Shown one piece after another: positions 17,547 through 25,678 of a DNA stretch of 64,000 nucleotides. The first letter of the stretch is position 1. Each line of letters opens with the position of its first letter. Source of the stretch: Leptobacterium flavescens (GTDB lineage Bacteria; Bacteroidota; Bacteroidia; Flavobacteriales; Flavobacteriaceae). The DNA is taken from contig NZ_JAABOO010000003.1 of NCBI RefSeq assembly GCF_010671605.1, positions 437,993 through 501,992 on the forward strand, given 5' to 3'. The notes below the pieces were generated by a model. The model saw only the letters and a list, made by a program, of their open reading frames with translations, was not told the origin of the DNA and did not search any database. A program made the translations under genes and the position numbers.

Positions 17547-17570
17547 AATAAAATTGCTAAAAAAAGAAAA

Positions 17571-17906
17571 ATGAAACAGGACAACCAAAATTTCTTTGAA
17601 CGCGTGTACGATGTGGCACGTTTAATTCCCTACGGAAGAGTAACTTCTTACGGAGCGATTGCCAAATACCTGGGAGCGGCCAGAAGTGCCCGAATGGTAG
17701 GATGGGCGATGAACGCTTCCGGACTTAAGGAAGATGTTCCCGCACACAGAGTGGTAAACAGGATAGGAGTACTCTCCGGAAAGCACCATTTTCAGGGAAC
17801 CAATCTTATGCAGCAATTGCTCGAAAGTGAAGGGGTGGAAGTAGAGGATAATCAGGTAATGGATTTTGAAAAGGTTTTTTGGGATCCCGCAGCCGAACTA
17901 CTCTGA
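17571..17906 (+). CDS. Alkyltransferase-like (ATL) protein of the MGMT family
   Basis: 111 residues equal to the C-terminal DNA-binding domain of O6-alkylguanine-DNA alkyltransferase. The active-site motif PCHR is PAHR here (residues 57-60), so the alkyl-accepting Cys is replaced by Ala. This is the hallmark of ATL proteins, which bind O6-alkylguanine, flip it and recruit nucleotide-excision repair instead of reversing the damage. The helix-turn-helix region IPYGRVTSYGAIA and the SARMVGWAMNAS finger are intact. It lies 24 bp after the exporter gene, likely in the trmB transcript. Confidence 0.88.
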   Translation: MKQDNQNFFERVYDVARLIPYGRVTSYGAIAKYLGAARSARMVGWAMNASGLKEDVPAHRVVNRIGVLSGKHHFQGTNLMQQLLESEGVEVEDNQVMDFEKVFWDPAAELL

Positions 17907-17984
17907 TATTTAACCCGATAGATGACTTTTATCAGCTTATTGAGCTTTTCAATTTCATAACTTTATTATCTGAATGTTAAGCGT

Positions 17985-17992
17985 TATCTTTG
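17985..17992 (+). promoter_or_regulatory. Promoter -7 box of mrp
   Basis: TATCTTTG, a perfect TAnnTTTG match about 95 bp before the mrp ATG. It implies a leader of roughly 88 nt in which I recognise no known riboswitch. Confidence 0.5.
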
Positions 17993-18086
17993 CGTTTTAA
18001 GACGGTTTTTAGTGCGGTTTACGACTAAAGACCCATTAATGCGGTAGCAGGGATAATGCGCTGCTGATGAAAAACAAAACGGATAG

Positions 18087-19217
18087 ATGAAATTAAACAG
18101 AAAAGACATATTAAAGGCATTGGAAAGCATTTCTGCTCCCGGAGAAGGTAAGAATATGGTGGAGAGCGGTGCGGTGACCAATGTAATGACCTTTGGAGAT
18201 GAAGTAGTGGTAGATATTAATATTTCCAACCCTACCCTTCAGGCTCGCAAGAAGACGGAGGTAGAGATCATGAAGACCATTCATGACAAGGTTTATGAGA
18301 AAGCAAAGGTAAAGGTCAATGTAAAGGTAGAAGCTCCCGATAAACCTACCATTAAAGGAAAGGTTATTCCGGGAATCAAAAATATAGTGGCCGTAGCCTC
18401 CGGAAAAGGTGGTGTAGGTAAATCTACGGTTACAACCAATCTGGCGGTAAGCCTTGCCAAAATGGGCTTTAAAGTAGGTCTGCTGGATGCGGATATCTAC
18501 GGGCCTTCGGCGCCGATCATGTTCGACGTGGAAGGAGAAAAACCCCTGGCGGTAAACGTAGACGGAAAATCCAAAATGAAACCGATCGAGAGTTATGGGG
18601 TTAAGATCCTGTCTATCGGTTTCTTTACCCAGCCTAACCAGGCAGTGATCTGGAGAGGGCCTATGGCAGCAAAAGCATTAAATCAGATGATCTTTGATGC
18701 CGCATGGGGAGAGATCGATTTTCTGCTGCTCGACCTGCCTCCGGGAACAGGGGATATACACCTCAGTATAATGCAGTCATTACCCATTACGGGAGCTGTG
18801 GTGGTAAGTACTCCGCAAACGGTGGCGCTGGCAGACGCGCGTAAAGGAGTTGCTATGTTCCAGCAGGAAAATATTAACGTCCCCGTTTTAGGAATTATAG
18901 AAAACATGGCGTATTTTACACCAGAGGAGCTACCCGATAACAAATACTATATTTTCGGAAGGGAAGGCGCCAAAAACCTGGCAGAAGACCTTAAAGTTCC
19001 GTTTTTAGGTGAGATTCCCCTGGTTCAGAGCATACGAGAGGCGGGAGACATAGGTAGACCTGCAGCACTGCAGACTGCTACCCCTCTGGAAGAAGCCTTT
19101 GAAGGCCTGACCAGGAATGTGGTACAGGAGGTGGTAAACAGGAATAAAAGCCTCCCTCCTACAGAAGCAATTAAGATTACTACTATGGCAGGGTGCTCTG
19201 CTGTAAACAAGAAATGA
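18087..19217 (+). CDS. mrp: Mrp/ApbC (NBP35-type) Fe-S cluster carrier ATPase
   Basis: 376 residues. An N-terminal MIP18/DUF59-like domain (1-85) is followed by a deviant-Walker P-loop ATPase with GKGGVGKST at 106-114 and LLDADIYGPSAP. The protein carries and transfers Fe-S clusters to apoproteins as a homodimer. The usual CPxCG cluster-bridging motif after the ENM segment is replaced by TPEELPDNKYYIFG, so I see no CxxC there; a Cys near the C-terminus (AGCSAVNKK) is the only late one. The NifU-domain gene follows 1 bp later, which makes a two-gene Fe-S delivery operon. Confidence 0.9.
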   Translation: MKLNRKDILKALESISAPGEGKNMVESGAVTNVMTFGDEVVVDINISNPTLQARKKTEVEIMKTIHDKVYEKAKVKVNVKVEAPDKPTIKGKVIPGIKNIVAVASGKGGVGKSTVTTNLAVSLAKMGFKVGLLDADIYGPSAPIMFDVEGEKPLAVNVDGKSKMKPIESYGVKILSIGFFTQPNQAVIWRGPMAAKALNQMIFDAAWGEIDFLLLDLPPGTGDIHLSIMQSLPITGAVVVSTPQTVALADARKGVAMFQQENINVPVLGIIENMAYFTPEELPDNKYYIFGREGAKNLAEDLKVPFLGEIPLVQSIREAGDIGRPAALQTATPLEEAFEGLTRNVVQEVVNRNKSLPPTEAIKITTMAGCSAVNKK

Positions 19218-19218
19218 T

Positions 19219-19458
19219 ATGACAACAGAAGAAATTAAGATTAACGTAGAAAAAGCCCTGGAGGAGATCCGCCCGTTCCTGGAAAGCGACGGAGGAAATA
19301 TCTCTCTGGTTTCCATCGACAACGACAAGTCGGTTAAGGTAAAACTGGAAGGGGCTTGCGTAAGTTGCAGCGTTAACCAGATGACCTTAAAGAGCGGAGT
19401 AGAAATGACCATCAAAAAGTACGCCCCGCAGATCGAAGAGGTCATTAATGTAGAATAA
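19219..19458 (+). CDS. NifU C-terminal-domain Fe-S scaffold protein
   Basis: 79 residues making up just the NifU C-terminal (Nfu) domain, with the cluster-binding C47-x2-C50 (ACVSCSV) and the LESDGGNISLV start typical of the family. It receives or carries [4Fe-4S]/[2Fe-2S] clusters. It starts one base after mrp, so the two products are probably made together; in Mrp without its CxxC, this protein may supply the cluster ligands (inference). Confidence 0.9.
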   Translation: MTTEEIKINVEKALEEIRPFLESDGGNISLVSIDNDKSVKVKLEGACVSCSVNQMTLKSGVEMTIKKYAPQIEEVINVE

Positions 19459-19691
19459 ATTTTAATGCTGGCCAGCCATTTGAGCAAGCGGTTCGTAATG
19501 TGGGAACATAGAAAAATGGCTGCCGGGCTATGCACTGTATCTTTTGCTCAGCAAAAGGATGCCGTTCCTATCCCTGCCAGAATATATATGTGTAATTTGT
19601 CATTCCGCAAAAGTCTGTGAATTAGCAGATGAAAGCGGAATCCATTTTTTAACGGATTTCCCGCCCCGCGGATGACCCCAAGAAAAAATAG
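19459..19691 (+). other. Intergenic stretch with a loose inverted repeat
   Basis: No gene seen. Contains ATTCCGC (19602-19608) and GCGGAAT (19636-19642) facing each other, and a broader pairing of AGCCATTT and AAATGGCT. This looks like one of the dispersed intergenic repeats common in these genomes; only one copy is in the window. No terminator with a T tract is evident. Confidence 0.35.
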
Positions 19692-20744
19692 ATGATCAAA
19701 ACAGATATTCTTATCATTGGTGCCGGACCTACAGGACTCTTTGCGGTTTTTGAAGCCGGACTGCTAAAACTAAAATGTCACCTTATAGACGCTCTGCCGC
19801 AACCGGGCGGACAATGTGCCGAGATCTACCCTAAAAAACCCATTTACGATATTCCGGGATTCCCCGAAGTACTTGCCGGAGATCTGGTAGATAACCTAAT
19901 GGAGCAGATCAAACCTTTCGAACCCGGATTTACCCTGGGGGAAAGGGCAGATACCATAGAAAAGCAGGAAGACGGTACTTTTATCGTTACCACCAATAGA
20001 GGGACCAAACATCAGGCGCCGGTAGTGGCTATTGCCGGAGGATTGGGAAGTTTTGAACCCAGAAAACCCCTTATAGACAATATTACCGACTACGAAGATA
20101 AAGGGGTAGAATATATTATCAGAGATCCTGAGATCTACAGGAATAAAAGAGTACTCATTGCAGGAGGTGGAGATTCCGCCCTGGACTGGAGTATCTTCCT
20201 TACCGATATCGCTTCGGAAGTAACCCTGGTTCACAGGAGAAATGAGTTCAGAGGAGCTTTGGATTCCGTAGAAAAAGTACAGGAACTTAAAAAACTCGGG
20301 AAGATCAACCTGATCACCCCGGCCGAGATCGTCGGCCTGAAGGGCGACGGGAAGATAGAAGCGGTGGTTGTAAAAAAGGAAGGCGAGGAATTCGAAAAAG
20401 AAACCGATCATTTTATTCCCCTCTTCGGACTTTCCCCTAAATTGGGACCCATTGCAGACTGGGGACTGGAAATAGAAAAGAACGCTATTAAGGTGGATAA
20501 CGCCCTGGACTATCAGACCAATATTCCGGGTATCTATGCCATTGGCGATATAAATACCTATCCCGGAAAACTCAAACTGATCCTTTGTGGCTTTCACGAG
20601 GCTACCCTCATGTGTCAGAGTGCCTATCAGCGTATTTTCCCGGATAAAAGATACGTAATGAAGTATACGACCGTAAGCGGAATTGACGGTTTTGACGGAA
20701 GCCGAAAGGAAGCCGAAAAAGCAGTTGTAAAAGCTATTGAATAA
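19692..20744 (+). CDS. Thioredoxin-reductase-like ferredoxin--NADP+ reductase
   Basis: 350 residues. FAD-binding GAGPTGL at about 9-15, a PQPGGQCAEIYPKKPIYDIPGFP-type substrate loop without the CxxC of thioredoxin reductase, the NAD(P)-binding IAGGGDSALDW near 156 and the C-terminal FAD motif GIYAIGDIN. The combination matches the YumC-type ferredoxin-NADP+ reductase that moves electrons between NADPH and ferredoxin. A 2Fe-2S ferredoxin gene lies 83 bp downstream and is the likely partner. Confidence 0.85.
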   Translation: MIKTDILIIGAGPTGLFAVFEAGLLKLKCHLIDALPQPGGQCAEIYPKKPIYDIPGFPEVLAGDLVDNLMEQIKPFEPGFTLGERADTIEKQEDGTFIVTTNRGTKHQAPVVAIAGGLGSFEPRKPLIDNITDYEDKGVEYIIRDPEIYRNKRVLIAGGGDSALDWSIFLTDIASEVTLVHRRNEFRGALDSVEKVQELKKLGKINLITPAEIVGLKGDGKIEAVVVKKEGEEFEKETDHFIPLFGLSPKLGPIADWGLEIEKNAIKVDNALDYQTNIPGIYAIGDINTYPGKLKLILCGFHEATLMCQSAYQRIFPDKRYVMKYTTVSGIDGFDGSRKEAEKAVVKAIE

Positions 20745-20755
20745 AACCTGTTAAT

Positions 20756-20776
20756 AATCTACTAAATGAGTAGATT
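20756..20776 (+). terminator. Short AT-rich hairpin after the reductase gene
   Basis: AATCTACT and AGTAGATT pair perfectly around a 5-nt loop, followed by a T-rich run. It is weak in GC but correctly placed, and the ferredoxin promoter follows it. Confidence 0.45.
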
Positions 20777-20801
20777 TTATTTTATTTCAGGAAACTTTTG
20801 C

Positions 20802-20809
20802 TAATTTTG
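20802..20809 (+). promoter_or_regulatory. Promoter -7 box of the ferredoxin gene
   Basis: TAATTTTG, a perfect TAnnTTTG match, 19 bp before the ATG at 20828. It excludes the longer reading frame start at 20798, which would begin upstream of the promoter. Confidence 0.55.
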
Positions 20810-20827
20810 CTGCCTAAATTTCACCAG

Positions 20828-21151
20828 ATGGCTGACGTTACAATCAAAATCAAAGACAGAGAAGGTGTTGTACACGAAGTAGAAGCACCTACAGATATGG
20901 CTATGAACCTTATGGAAGTTTGCAAAGCATATGAACTTCCGGTAGAAGGTACCTGCGGAGGAATGGCCATGTGTGCTTCCTGCCAGTGCTATATCCTTTC
21001 TAATGATGTTCAGTTACCCGAAATGAGTGACGATGAAGACGCCATGCTGGCCGAGGCCTTTTACGTTCAGGATAACAGCCGCCTCGGATGCCAGATCCCT
21101 ATTACCGAAGACCTGGACGGACTTGAGGTAGAACTGGCTCCGGAATCGTAG
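20828..21151 (+). CDS. Adrenodoxin-type [2Fe-2S] ferredoxin
   Basis: 107 residues from the ATG at 20828. Cluster ligands fit C43-x5-C49-x2-C52 and C88, the vertebrate/bacterial adrenodoxin pattern. The acidic C-terminal half (SDDEDAMLAEA) is the usual docking surface. It likely takes electrons from the reductase encoded just upstream and gives them to an oxygenase or Fe-S assembly. It has its own promoter, so it can be made in excess over the reductase. Confidence 0.9.
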   Translation: MADVTIKIKDREGVVHEVEAPTDMAMNLMEVCKAYELPVEGTCGGMAMCASCQCYILSNDVQLPEMSDDEDAMLAEAFYVQDNSRLGCQIPITEDLDGLEVELAPES

Positions 21152-21274
21152 ATTTTAGTTGTTAGTTGTTAGCCATTAGTTGTTGGTTGTTCGATGACTA
21201 AAGGGGTTAAATTCCAAGCTCCAAATTCCAAACACCAATCTTTTACAGGCCGAAGCCTAAGCAAAGGCATGCCA

Positions 21275-21443
21275 ATCCCAATAACTAAAAGCTTGCTTCG
21301 CATACGCTCGCAAAGACAGGAAATGTTGAATTTTGAGTTTTAAATGAGTAATCTTCAACCATCAACCATCAACCATCAACCATCAACCATCAACCATCAA
21401 CCATCAACCATCAACCATCAACCATCAACCATCAACCATCAAC
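21275..21443 (+). repeat. Dispersed intergenic element, copy A
   Basis: An approximately 85-bp conserved head (from ATCCCAATAACTAAAAGC to AATCTTCAACC) followed by the ATCAACC array. The same head and array occur at 23854-23987 in the same orientation with about eight substitutions. Confidence 0.85.
21361..21443 (+). repeat. ATCAACC heptamer tandem array, about 12 copies
   Basis: Perfect 7-bp period across 83 bp: eleven full ATCAACC units plus a partial one. Not coding on either strand. The second array in the window has about 7 units, so the copy number varies. Confidence 0.95.
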
Positions 21444-21572
21444 ATGCTCTGAAGCTTATGTCTTCTCGAGCGCAGTCGGGAGATTTTAAGCATAGGATCT
21501 ACCCGATTTAATAAAACATTTTCTTTATTTTATTCTAACTTTAAGTGAATAGTAAAAGAAAATCGACAACCT

Positions 21573-22490
21573 GTGTCCGGGAAAAAACTAACTGAGTCCT
21601 ATTACGTAAATCGTATAAATGTTGTTATTAACTACATTGAACAGAATTTAGACAATGATCTGTCGCTAAAGGTAGTTTCTGAAGTAGCCTGTATTTCACC
21701 ATACCATTTCCACAGGATATTTTCGCTTGTTTGTAAGGAGACCATCCATCAATTCGTTAATCGGAAAAGAATTGAAAAGATCACCTCCCTTATTATCAAT
21801 CGCAAGGAAATATCCCTAAAAGAGGTTAGCCTGAAATACGGTTTCGATAACGCAACCAGTTTTTCAAGAGCGTTTAAAGCTTATTATGGCATGAGTGCTT
21901 CCGCATTTAAAAAAAACTCCGAAGGAAGCTTTAACCGGATCAAAAAACAAAAAAGCAAGATTTGTAAAGAAACTATAACCCTTGAAAAATACATTTGTGA
22001 TGTAGAGGAGATAAGGCAGTGGTCAAAGCAACATGCCCGGATTGAAATGTCTTTATTAACAGAGCAAAAAATAGCTTATATCCGGCATAAAGGAAGTTTT
22101 GATAAAGTAATAAACTCATTTATCGAGCTGCGTCAACGGGCAGAACCTTTAGGCTTATTGGAAAAGGACGTAAAATGGTTGATGCTTATTCACGATAACC
22201 CGGCAATTACAGAAGAAAGACTGATCACTCAGAGCGCCTGTATTAAAATTGACGATGGTGTTTCCCTGAGTAGTGATATTTCCAAAATGAGTATTCCGCG
22301 AGGAAAATATTTGAAAGGAGAATTCGAAATATATGAAAAGGATTTTAAAAGAGCCTGGGATGCCATGAGTGTCTGGATGATTGATAATAATTGTGTTGCA
22401 GGAGACGGATACTATTTTGAGTTGTTTCATACGAACAGCCTTTTCACACCGAATGAAAAGCATAGAGTAGACATTTTTATTCCATTATAA
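21573..22490 (+). CDS. AraC-family regulator with GyrI-like effector-binding domain
   Basis: 305 residues, GTG start (no in-frame ATG before the HTH). The AraC double helix-turn-helix is N-terminal (about 8-112, with ISPYHFHRIFS and YGFDNATSFSRAFKAYYG). The C-terminal half (about 150-305) is a GyrI-like ligand-binding domain with VAYIRHKGSF-type start and FELFHTN end. This Rob/SoxS-like order is seen in regulators of drug or stress genes. The three small genes that follow are probably its regulon. The gene is flanked by copies of the heptamer element, so the block may have moved as a unit. Confidence 0.85.
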   Translation: MSGKKLTESYYVNRINVVINYIEQNLDNDLSLKVVSEVACISPYHFHRIFSLVCKETIHQFVNRKRIEKITSLIINRKEISLKEVSLKYGFDNATSFSRAFKAYYGMSASAFKKNSEGSFNRIKKQKSKICKETITLEKYICDVEEIRQWSKQHARIEMSLLTEQKIAYIRHKGSFDKVINSFIELRQRAEPLGLLEKDVKWLMLIHDNPAITEERLITQSACIKIDDGVSLSSDISKMSIPRGKYLKGEFEIYEKDFKRAWDAMSVWMIDNNCVAGDGYYFELFHTNSLFTPNEKHRVDIFIPL

Positions 22491-22507
22491 TTCTTAATAA
22501 GCAGAGA

Positions 22508-22870
22508 ATGAAGAGCAAAGCAAAAAACGTAGACCAATATTTGAATGAGGTTCCTGAAAAACGTGTAAAAGCCCTGGAGAAGATCAGGGAGCTTTGCAAG
22601 GAAGAATTGAAAGGTTATGAAGAATCTATGGTTTACAACATGCCGTCATATAAAAAGAACGATCAGATAGAAGTTGCTTTTGCAAGTCAGAAGCAACATA
22701 TCTGCATTTATATTTTAAAGCACGATGTCATGCTTTCCAATGCAGAATTGTTAAATGGGGTTAATCACGGAAAAGGTTGTATTCGATATAGCAACCCCGA
22801 AAAGATCGACTATCGGTTAATCAGAAAGTTACTTCAGGAAACGGTCAGATCGGACAATACAATATGCTAA
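22508..22870 (+). CDS. DUF1801-family protein
   Basis: 120 residues. The order YLNEVPEKRVKALEKIREL, then ESMVYNMPSYK and a C-terminal GKGCIRYSNPEKID matches the DUF1801 (YdhG-like) fold of small cytoplasmic proteins with no agreed function. It begins 17 bp after the AraC-type regulator, which often accompanies DUF1801 genes in these bacteria (my recollection). Confidence 0.75.
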   Translation: MKSKAKNVDQYLNEVPEKRVKALEKIRELCKEELKGYEESMVYNMPSYKKNDQIEVAFASQKQHICIYILKHDVMLSNAELLNGVNHGKGCIRYSNPEKIDYRLIRKLLQETVRSDNTIC

Positions 22871-22880
22871 TCTTCGGAAA

Positions 22881-23300
22881 ATGGGAAAGAGTAATAAAAT
22901 TCCGTGGTTAAAAATAACCGGTTGGGCAATCCTTATTCATGCCCTGTTAATCGTCACTTCTATTTTGGAAGTATTTATATTCTCTACACTTATTAAACCA
23001 AACAGAGATGAGGTTTTCTACGAACAACATGCTAAGGTTACGGCGCCTTATATAGCAATTATTGCAGGCTTTGTACTTATTTTTCTTGTAGCAAGATCAT
23101 TGACCCGGAAGCTGGAAAAAAATAAAGTATTAACGGGCCTCCTGTTAGCATTGACCTATATTCTTATTGATGTTGTATTACTTTTTATGGCATCTGTAAA
23201 CTGGTCTGAGCATTACGGAGTGTTTATTATTTCTTTTCTGACGAAACTTCTCGCTGCTTATCTCGGAGCTTCCACAAATCTGTCAAAGGTTTCCAAATAA
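22881..23300 (+). CDS. Four-helix membrane protein of unknown function
   Basis: 139 residues with four hydrophobic helices (about 12-33, 53-72, 84-106, 112-132). I do not recognise the family. It starts 10 bp after the DUF1801 gene and 5 bp before the DUF1569 gene, so it is co-transcribed with them. Confidence 0.6.
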   Translation: MGKSNKIPWLKITGWAILIHALLIVTSILEVFIFSTLIKPNRDEVFYEQHAKVTAPYIAIIAGFVLIFLVARSLTRKLEKNKVLTGLLLALTYILIDVVLLFMASVNWSEHYGVFIISFLTKLLAAYLGASTNLSKVSK

Positions 23301-23305
23301 TCAAT

Positions 23306-23746
23306 ATGAAAAGTATTTTCAACAAAACCGGATCCGATGAATTTATTGAGAGGATAAATAACCTAAAAGCAGATACCAAAGGGAAGTGGGGTAAAATGGA
23401 AGTATCGCAAATGCTTGCTCATTGCGCCTATGCTTTCGAGGACAATTCGCCGAGACCAAAGGTCATTGCCCGGTTGTTAATACGGTTTTTTGCAAAAAGT
23501 ACTGTTGTGGGTAAAAAACCGTATAAGAGAAATATGAAGACTTCTCCCGCTTTTATCGTAAAAGACAAAAGGGATTTTGAAACCGAGAGAACAAGATTAA
23601 TAAAGGGGATTGAGAAGGTTCAGGGATTAGGCGAAGATTATTTCAACAATCGAAAACATCCTGTATTCGGAAGAATGAACAGTAAAGAGTGGAACAATTT
23701 CTTTTCAAAGCATCTCGATCATCATTTAAAACAGTTCGGAGTTTAG
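23306..23746 (+). CDS. DUF1569 (DinB-like) protein
   Basis: 146 residues. WGKMEVSQMLAHCAYAFED near residue 30-50 and the end KHLDHHLKQFG give the His residues expected of the metal-binding DinB-like four-helix bundle (DUF1569). These proteins are related to thiol transferases, but no substrate is known. Last gene of the small island. Confidence 0.75.
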   Translation: MKSIFNKTGSDEFIERINNLKADTKGKWGKMEVSQMLAHCAYAFEDNSPRPKVIARLLIRFFAKSTVVGKKPYKRNMKTSPAFIVKDKRDFETERTRLIKGIEKVQGLGEDYFNNRKHPVFGRMNSKEWNNFFSKHLDHHLKQFGV

Positions 23747-23773
23747 GGAAATATCAATTCCCAAATTCCATCT

Positions 23774-23818
23774 CTCGACGAGCCTGTATCGAGCGTAGTC
23801 GAGATGCTCGAGATGACA
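23774..23818 (+). repeat. GC-rich inverted repeat of a dispersed family
   Basis: TCTCGACGAGC and GATGCTCGAGATGA surround ATCGAGCGTAGTCGAGAT, giving several ways to pair CTCGA/TCGAG arms. Similar sequences occur many times in flavobacterial genomes as I recall. A shortened relative lies at about 21463. Confidence 0.5.
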
Positions 23819-23853
23819 AAGCGAACAACCATCAACAAACAACAAATAACCAG

Positions 23854-23987
23854 ATCCCAATAACTAAAAGCTTGCTTCGCACACGCTCGCAAAGACAGGA
23901 AATGTTGGATTTTAATTTTTAAACGAGCAATCTTCAACCATCAACCATCAACCATCAACCATCAACCATCAACCATCAACCATCAAC
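23854..23987 (+). repeat. Dispersed intergenic element, copy B
   Basis: Same head as copy A, followed by about seven ATCAACC units (23940-23987). It ends two bases before the stop codon of the convergent methyltransferase gene. Confidence 0.85.
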
Positions 23988-23988
23988 A

Positions 23989-25608
23989 CTAACTTAACCC
24001 TTTAAACAAATTCACCGTTACGGTAGCGAGTTCCGAATCGGGGAATTTCCTGGAAAGCTCCGGGCTCGGATACAGACCGGCTTCACGGGCAACCTTGTTA
24101 AACACATCTACTTCTACAATATACTGATCCGAATAACCATGAGTGGCCTCATAGGCAGTAGCAGCGGTTTTCCCCAGATTGGCCGCCGTAATTTCCGGAG
24201 GGAGGGTGTGCAGCTCAATAAGCAGTAATCCAAACTTCCTGACATAGGGTTCCCATCTCTTTAGATGTTCCAGCAGAGAATCTTCTACTATGTTATTGGA
24301 AAGCCTTTTTCCCCGGTAGGCAAAGGCTCCCGTAGAAGCACTAAGTCTTTTGGGGTCTGTTTTTTCGGGAGTTTCCCATATACGGTTATGATCCAGGAAA
24401 GTACGAACGTTTAAGAGGTCTTTCAGATCTATTCCGTAGTTCTCCCTCAGATCAGTTGCCAGTAATTCGGGTTTCCCGATATCCCCCCAGATAACCTTGG
24501 CCCAGATATCGGCATTAATAAGATTGGCTTTGGTAATACGGATAGCTGTTTCATTGTAATCGGCACCCACAAGGAATAAGGGATATTCTTCCAGGAGTTT
24601 TCCCCTTTCGGTCTGGTATTCTATCACCTCAAAAATATGCTGGAGAAAAGCCCCGTTCCCGCAACCCATATCCAGGATCCCTCTGGGTTGTTCATCGATA
24701 GGTTTGTTAAAGAGCTCTATGATAATTTCATCTACCACCTTAAAATAGGTAGAATGGGCACCTCCGCTTCCCCAGACATTCATCTCCCGGTCTACATGTT
24801 TTTCGGCCTCTCCGGGCCCTATGTCCCTGATACTTTCCGGATCGCCGAACAGCAATTCTTCCAGCTTCCTGAACATGGGAATATAGCTAACGGTTACTCC
24901 GTAGGCACTGGCCCTTTTGGCATAGAAAAGCCCTTTTTCGGTAAACTGATAGGTTCCGTTCTTTTTAAGGAACCAGCCCAGATAGGACAGCATATCCAAT
25001 AGTTTGCCGAAACTCTCTGCATCGCTGTGAAACTCCTCCGGCCGAAAGGAAGCTTCCATAAAGTATTTGTGGAACATCCCGCTCATTCCAAGATGCACGG
25101 CCGTCGGCCCCACTATAATCCCTTCAATATGCTTTAGTACCTGCTCCTGTATCTTTTTTACATTCGTATCTTCTGCTTCGGGAAGCCCGTATCTGTTTTT
25201 AAACTTCTCATAGATCTTCTCCAGGATCCTGAAAGGCTCGATCTCGAATTTCCTCGGATGGAACCGCTCTGAGAATTTTAGCAGATGAACCACATCCGCA
25301 TAGAGCGGGATATGCTTAAAAGCAGGCTCACTCAACTCCGAAAGAGAGAACTCTATACAGTCTGTTTGATTATCCGTTTTCTGAACCAGCCATCCCTGAG
25401 AACAGAGGATACGCAAGGCGATGTTCAGATAGCCTTCATTAGCTTTAAAATGCCCGCTAAGTTCCTTTAACGAGCATTTTTTCTTCTTTAGCAGATAATC
25501 CAGCACTCCCTTTTCGTGGAGCAAATAGGCGGTAGGAGCTGTACCTATACCATCGAGATGGCGAAAAAGACTGGAGCGGAGTTCTTGTTTTACGGTTCTT
25601 GATAGCAT
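23989..25608 (-). CDS. Class I SAM-dependent methyltransferase with double winged-helix N-terminus
   Basis: 539 residues. Two related N-terminal segments (about 10-110 and 160-260) look like winged-helix dimerisation domains; the second has GPTAVHLGMSGMFHKYF, echoing GTAPTAYLLHEKGVLDYLL of the first. The Rossmann methyltransferase follows with LDMGCGNGAFL (about 312-322) and LVGADYNETAIRI. The layout resembles the methyltransferase subunits of polyketide loading modules (AprA-like). No polyketide genes are nearby, so the substrate is unknown. Its 3' end sits against the heptamer array. The acyltransferase gene lies 70 bp upstream on the same strand. Confidence 0.75.
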   Translation of the reverse strand: MLSRTVKQELRSSLFRHLDGIGTAPTAYLLHEKGVLDYLLKKKKCSLKELSGHFKANEGYLNIALRILCSQGWLVQKTDNQTDCIEFSLSELSEPAFKHIPLYADVVHLLKFSERFHPRKFEIEPFRILEKIYEKFKNRYGLPEAEDTNVKKIQEQVLKHIEGIIVGPTAVHLGMSGMFHKYFMEASFRPEEFHSDAESFGKLLDMLSYLGWFLKKNGTYQFTEKGLFYAKRASAYGVTVSYIPMFRKLEELLFGDPESIRDIGPGEAEKHVDREMNVWGSGGAHSTYFKVVDEIIIELFNKPIDEQPRGILDMGCGNGAFLQHIFEVIEYQTERGKLLEEYPLFLVGADYNETAIRITKANLINADIWAKVIWGDIGKPELLATDLRENYGIDLKDLLNVRTFLDHNRIWETPEKTDPKRLSASTGAFAYRGKRLSNNIVEDSLLEHLKRWEPYVRKFGLLLIELHTLPPEITAANLGKTAATAYEATHGYSDQYIVEVDVFNKVAREAGLYPSPELSRKFPDSELATVTVNLFKGLS

Positions 25609-25678
25609 TGTTTGAAACGATTATAACTACTTAAAGATATTATTTTTCCTGTAACGGAAAACAAATTCGTTCCCGGAA

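Larger units (their letters stand above)
21152..21572 (+). other. Repeat-rich intergenic region
   Basis: No gene seen in about 420 bp. It begins with imperfect TAGTTGT runs (about 21157-21196), holds the conserved dispersed element and ATCAACC array (separate entries), then a motif CTTCTCGAGCGCAGTCGGGAGA near 21463-21484 that looks like a half of a second intergenic repeat family. A near-consensus -7 box TAACTTTA at 21536-21543 may serve the AraC-type gene. Confidence 0.6.

Noticed and set aside
19896-20597. Long open frame on the minus strand opposite the ferredoxin reductase gene
   Set aside because: It mirrors codon bias of the real gene and has no recognisable domains.
21361-21443. Tandem repeat taken as a CRISPR array
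   Set aside because: The units are 7 bp without spacers and there is no cas gene; it is a simple tandem repeat.
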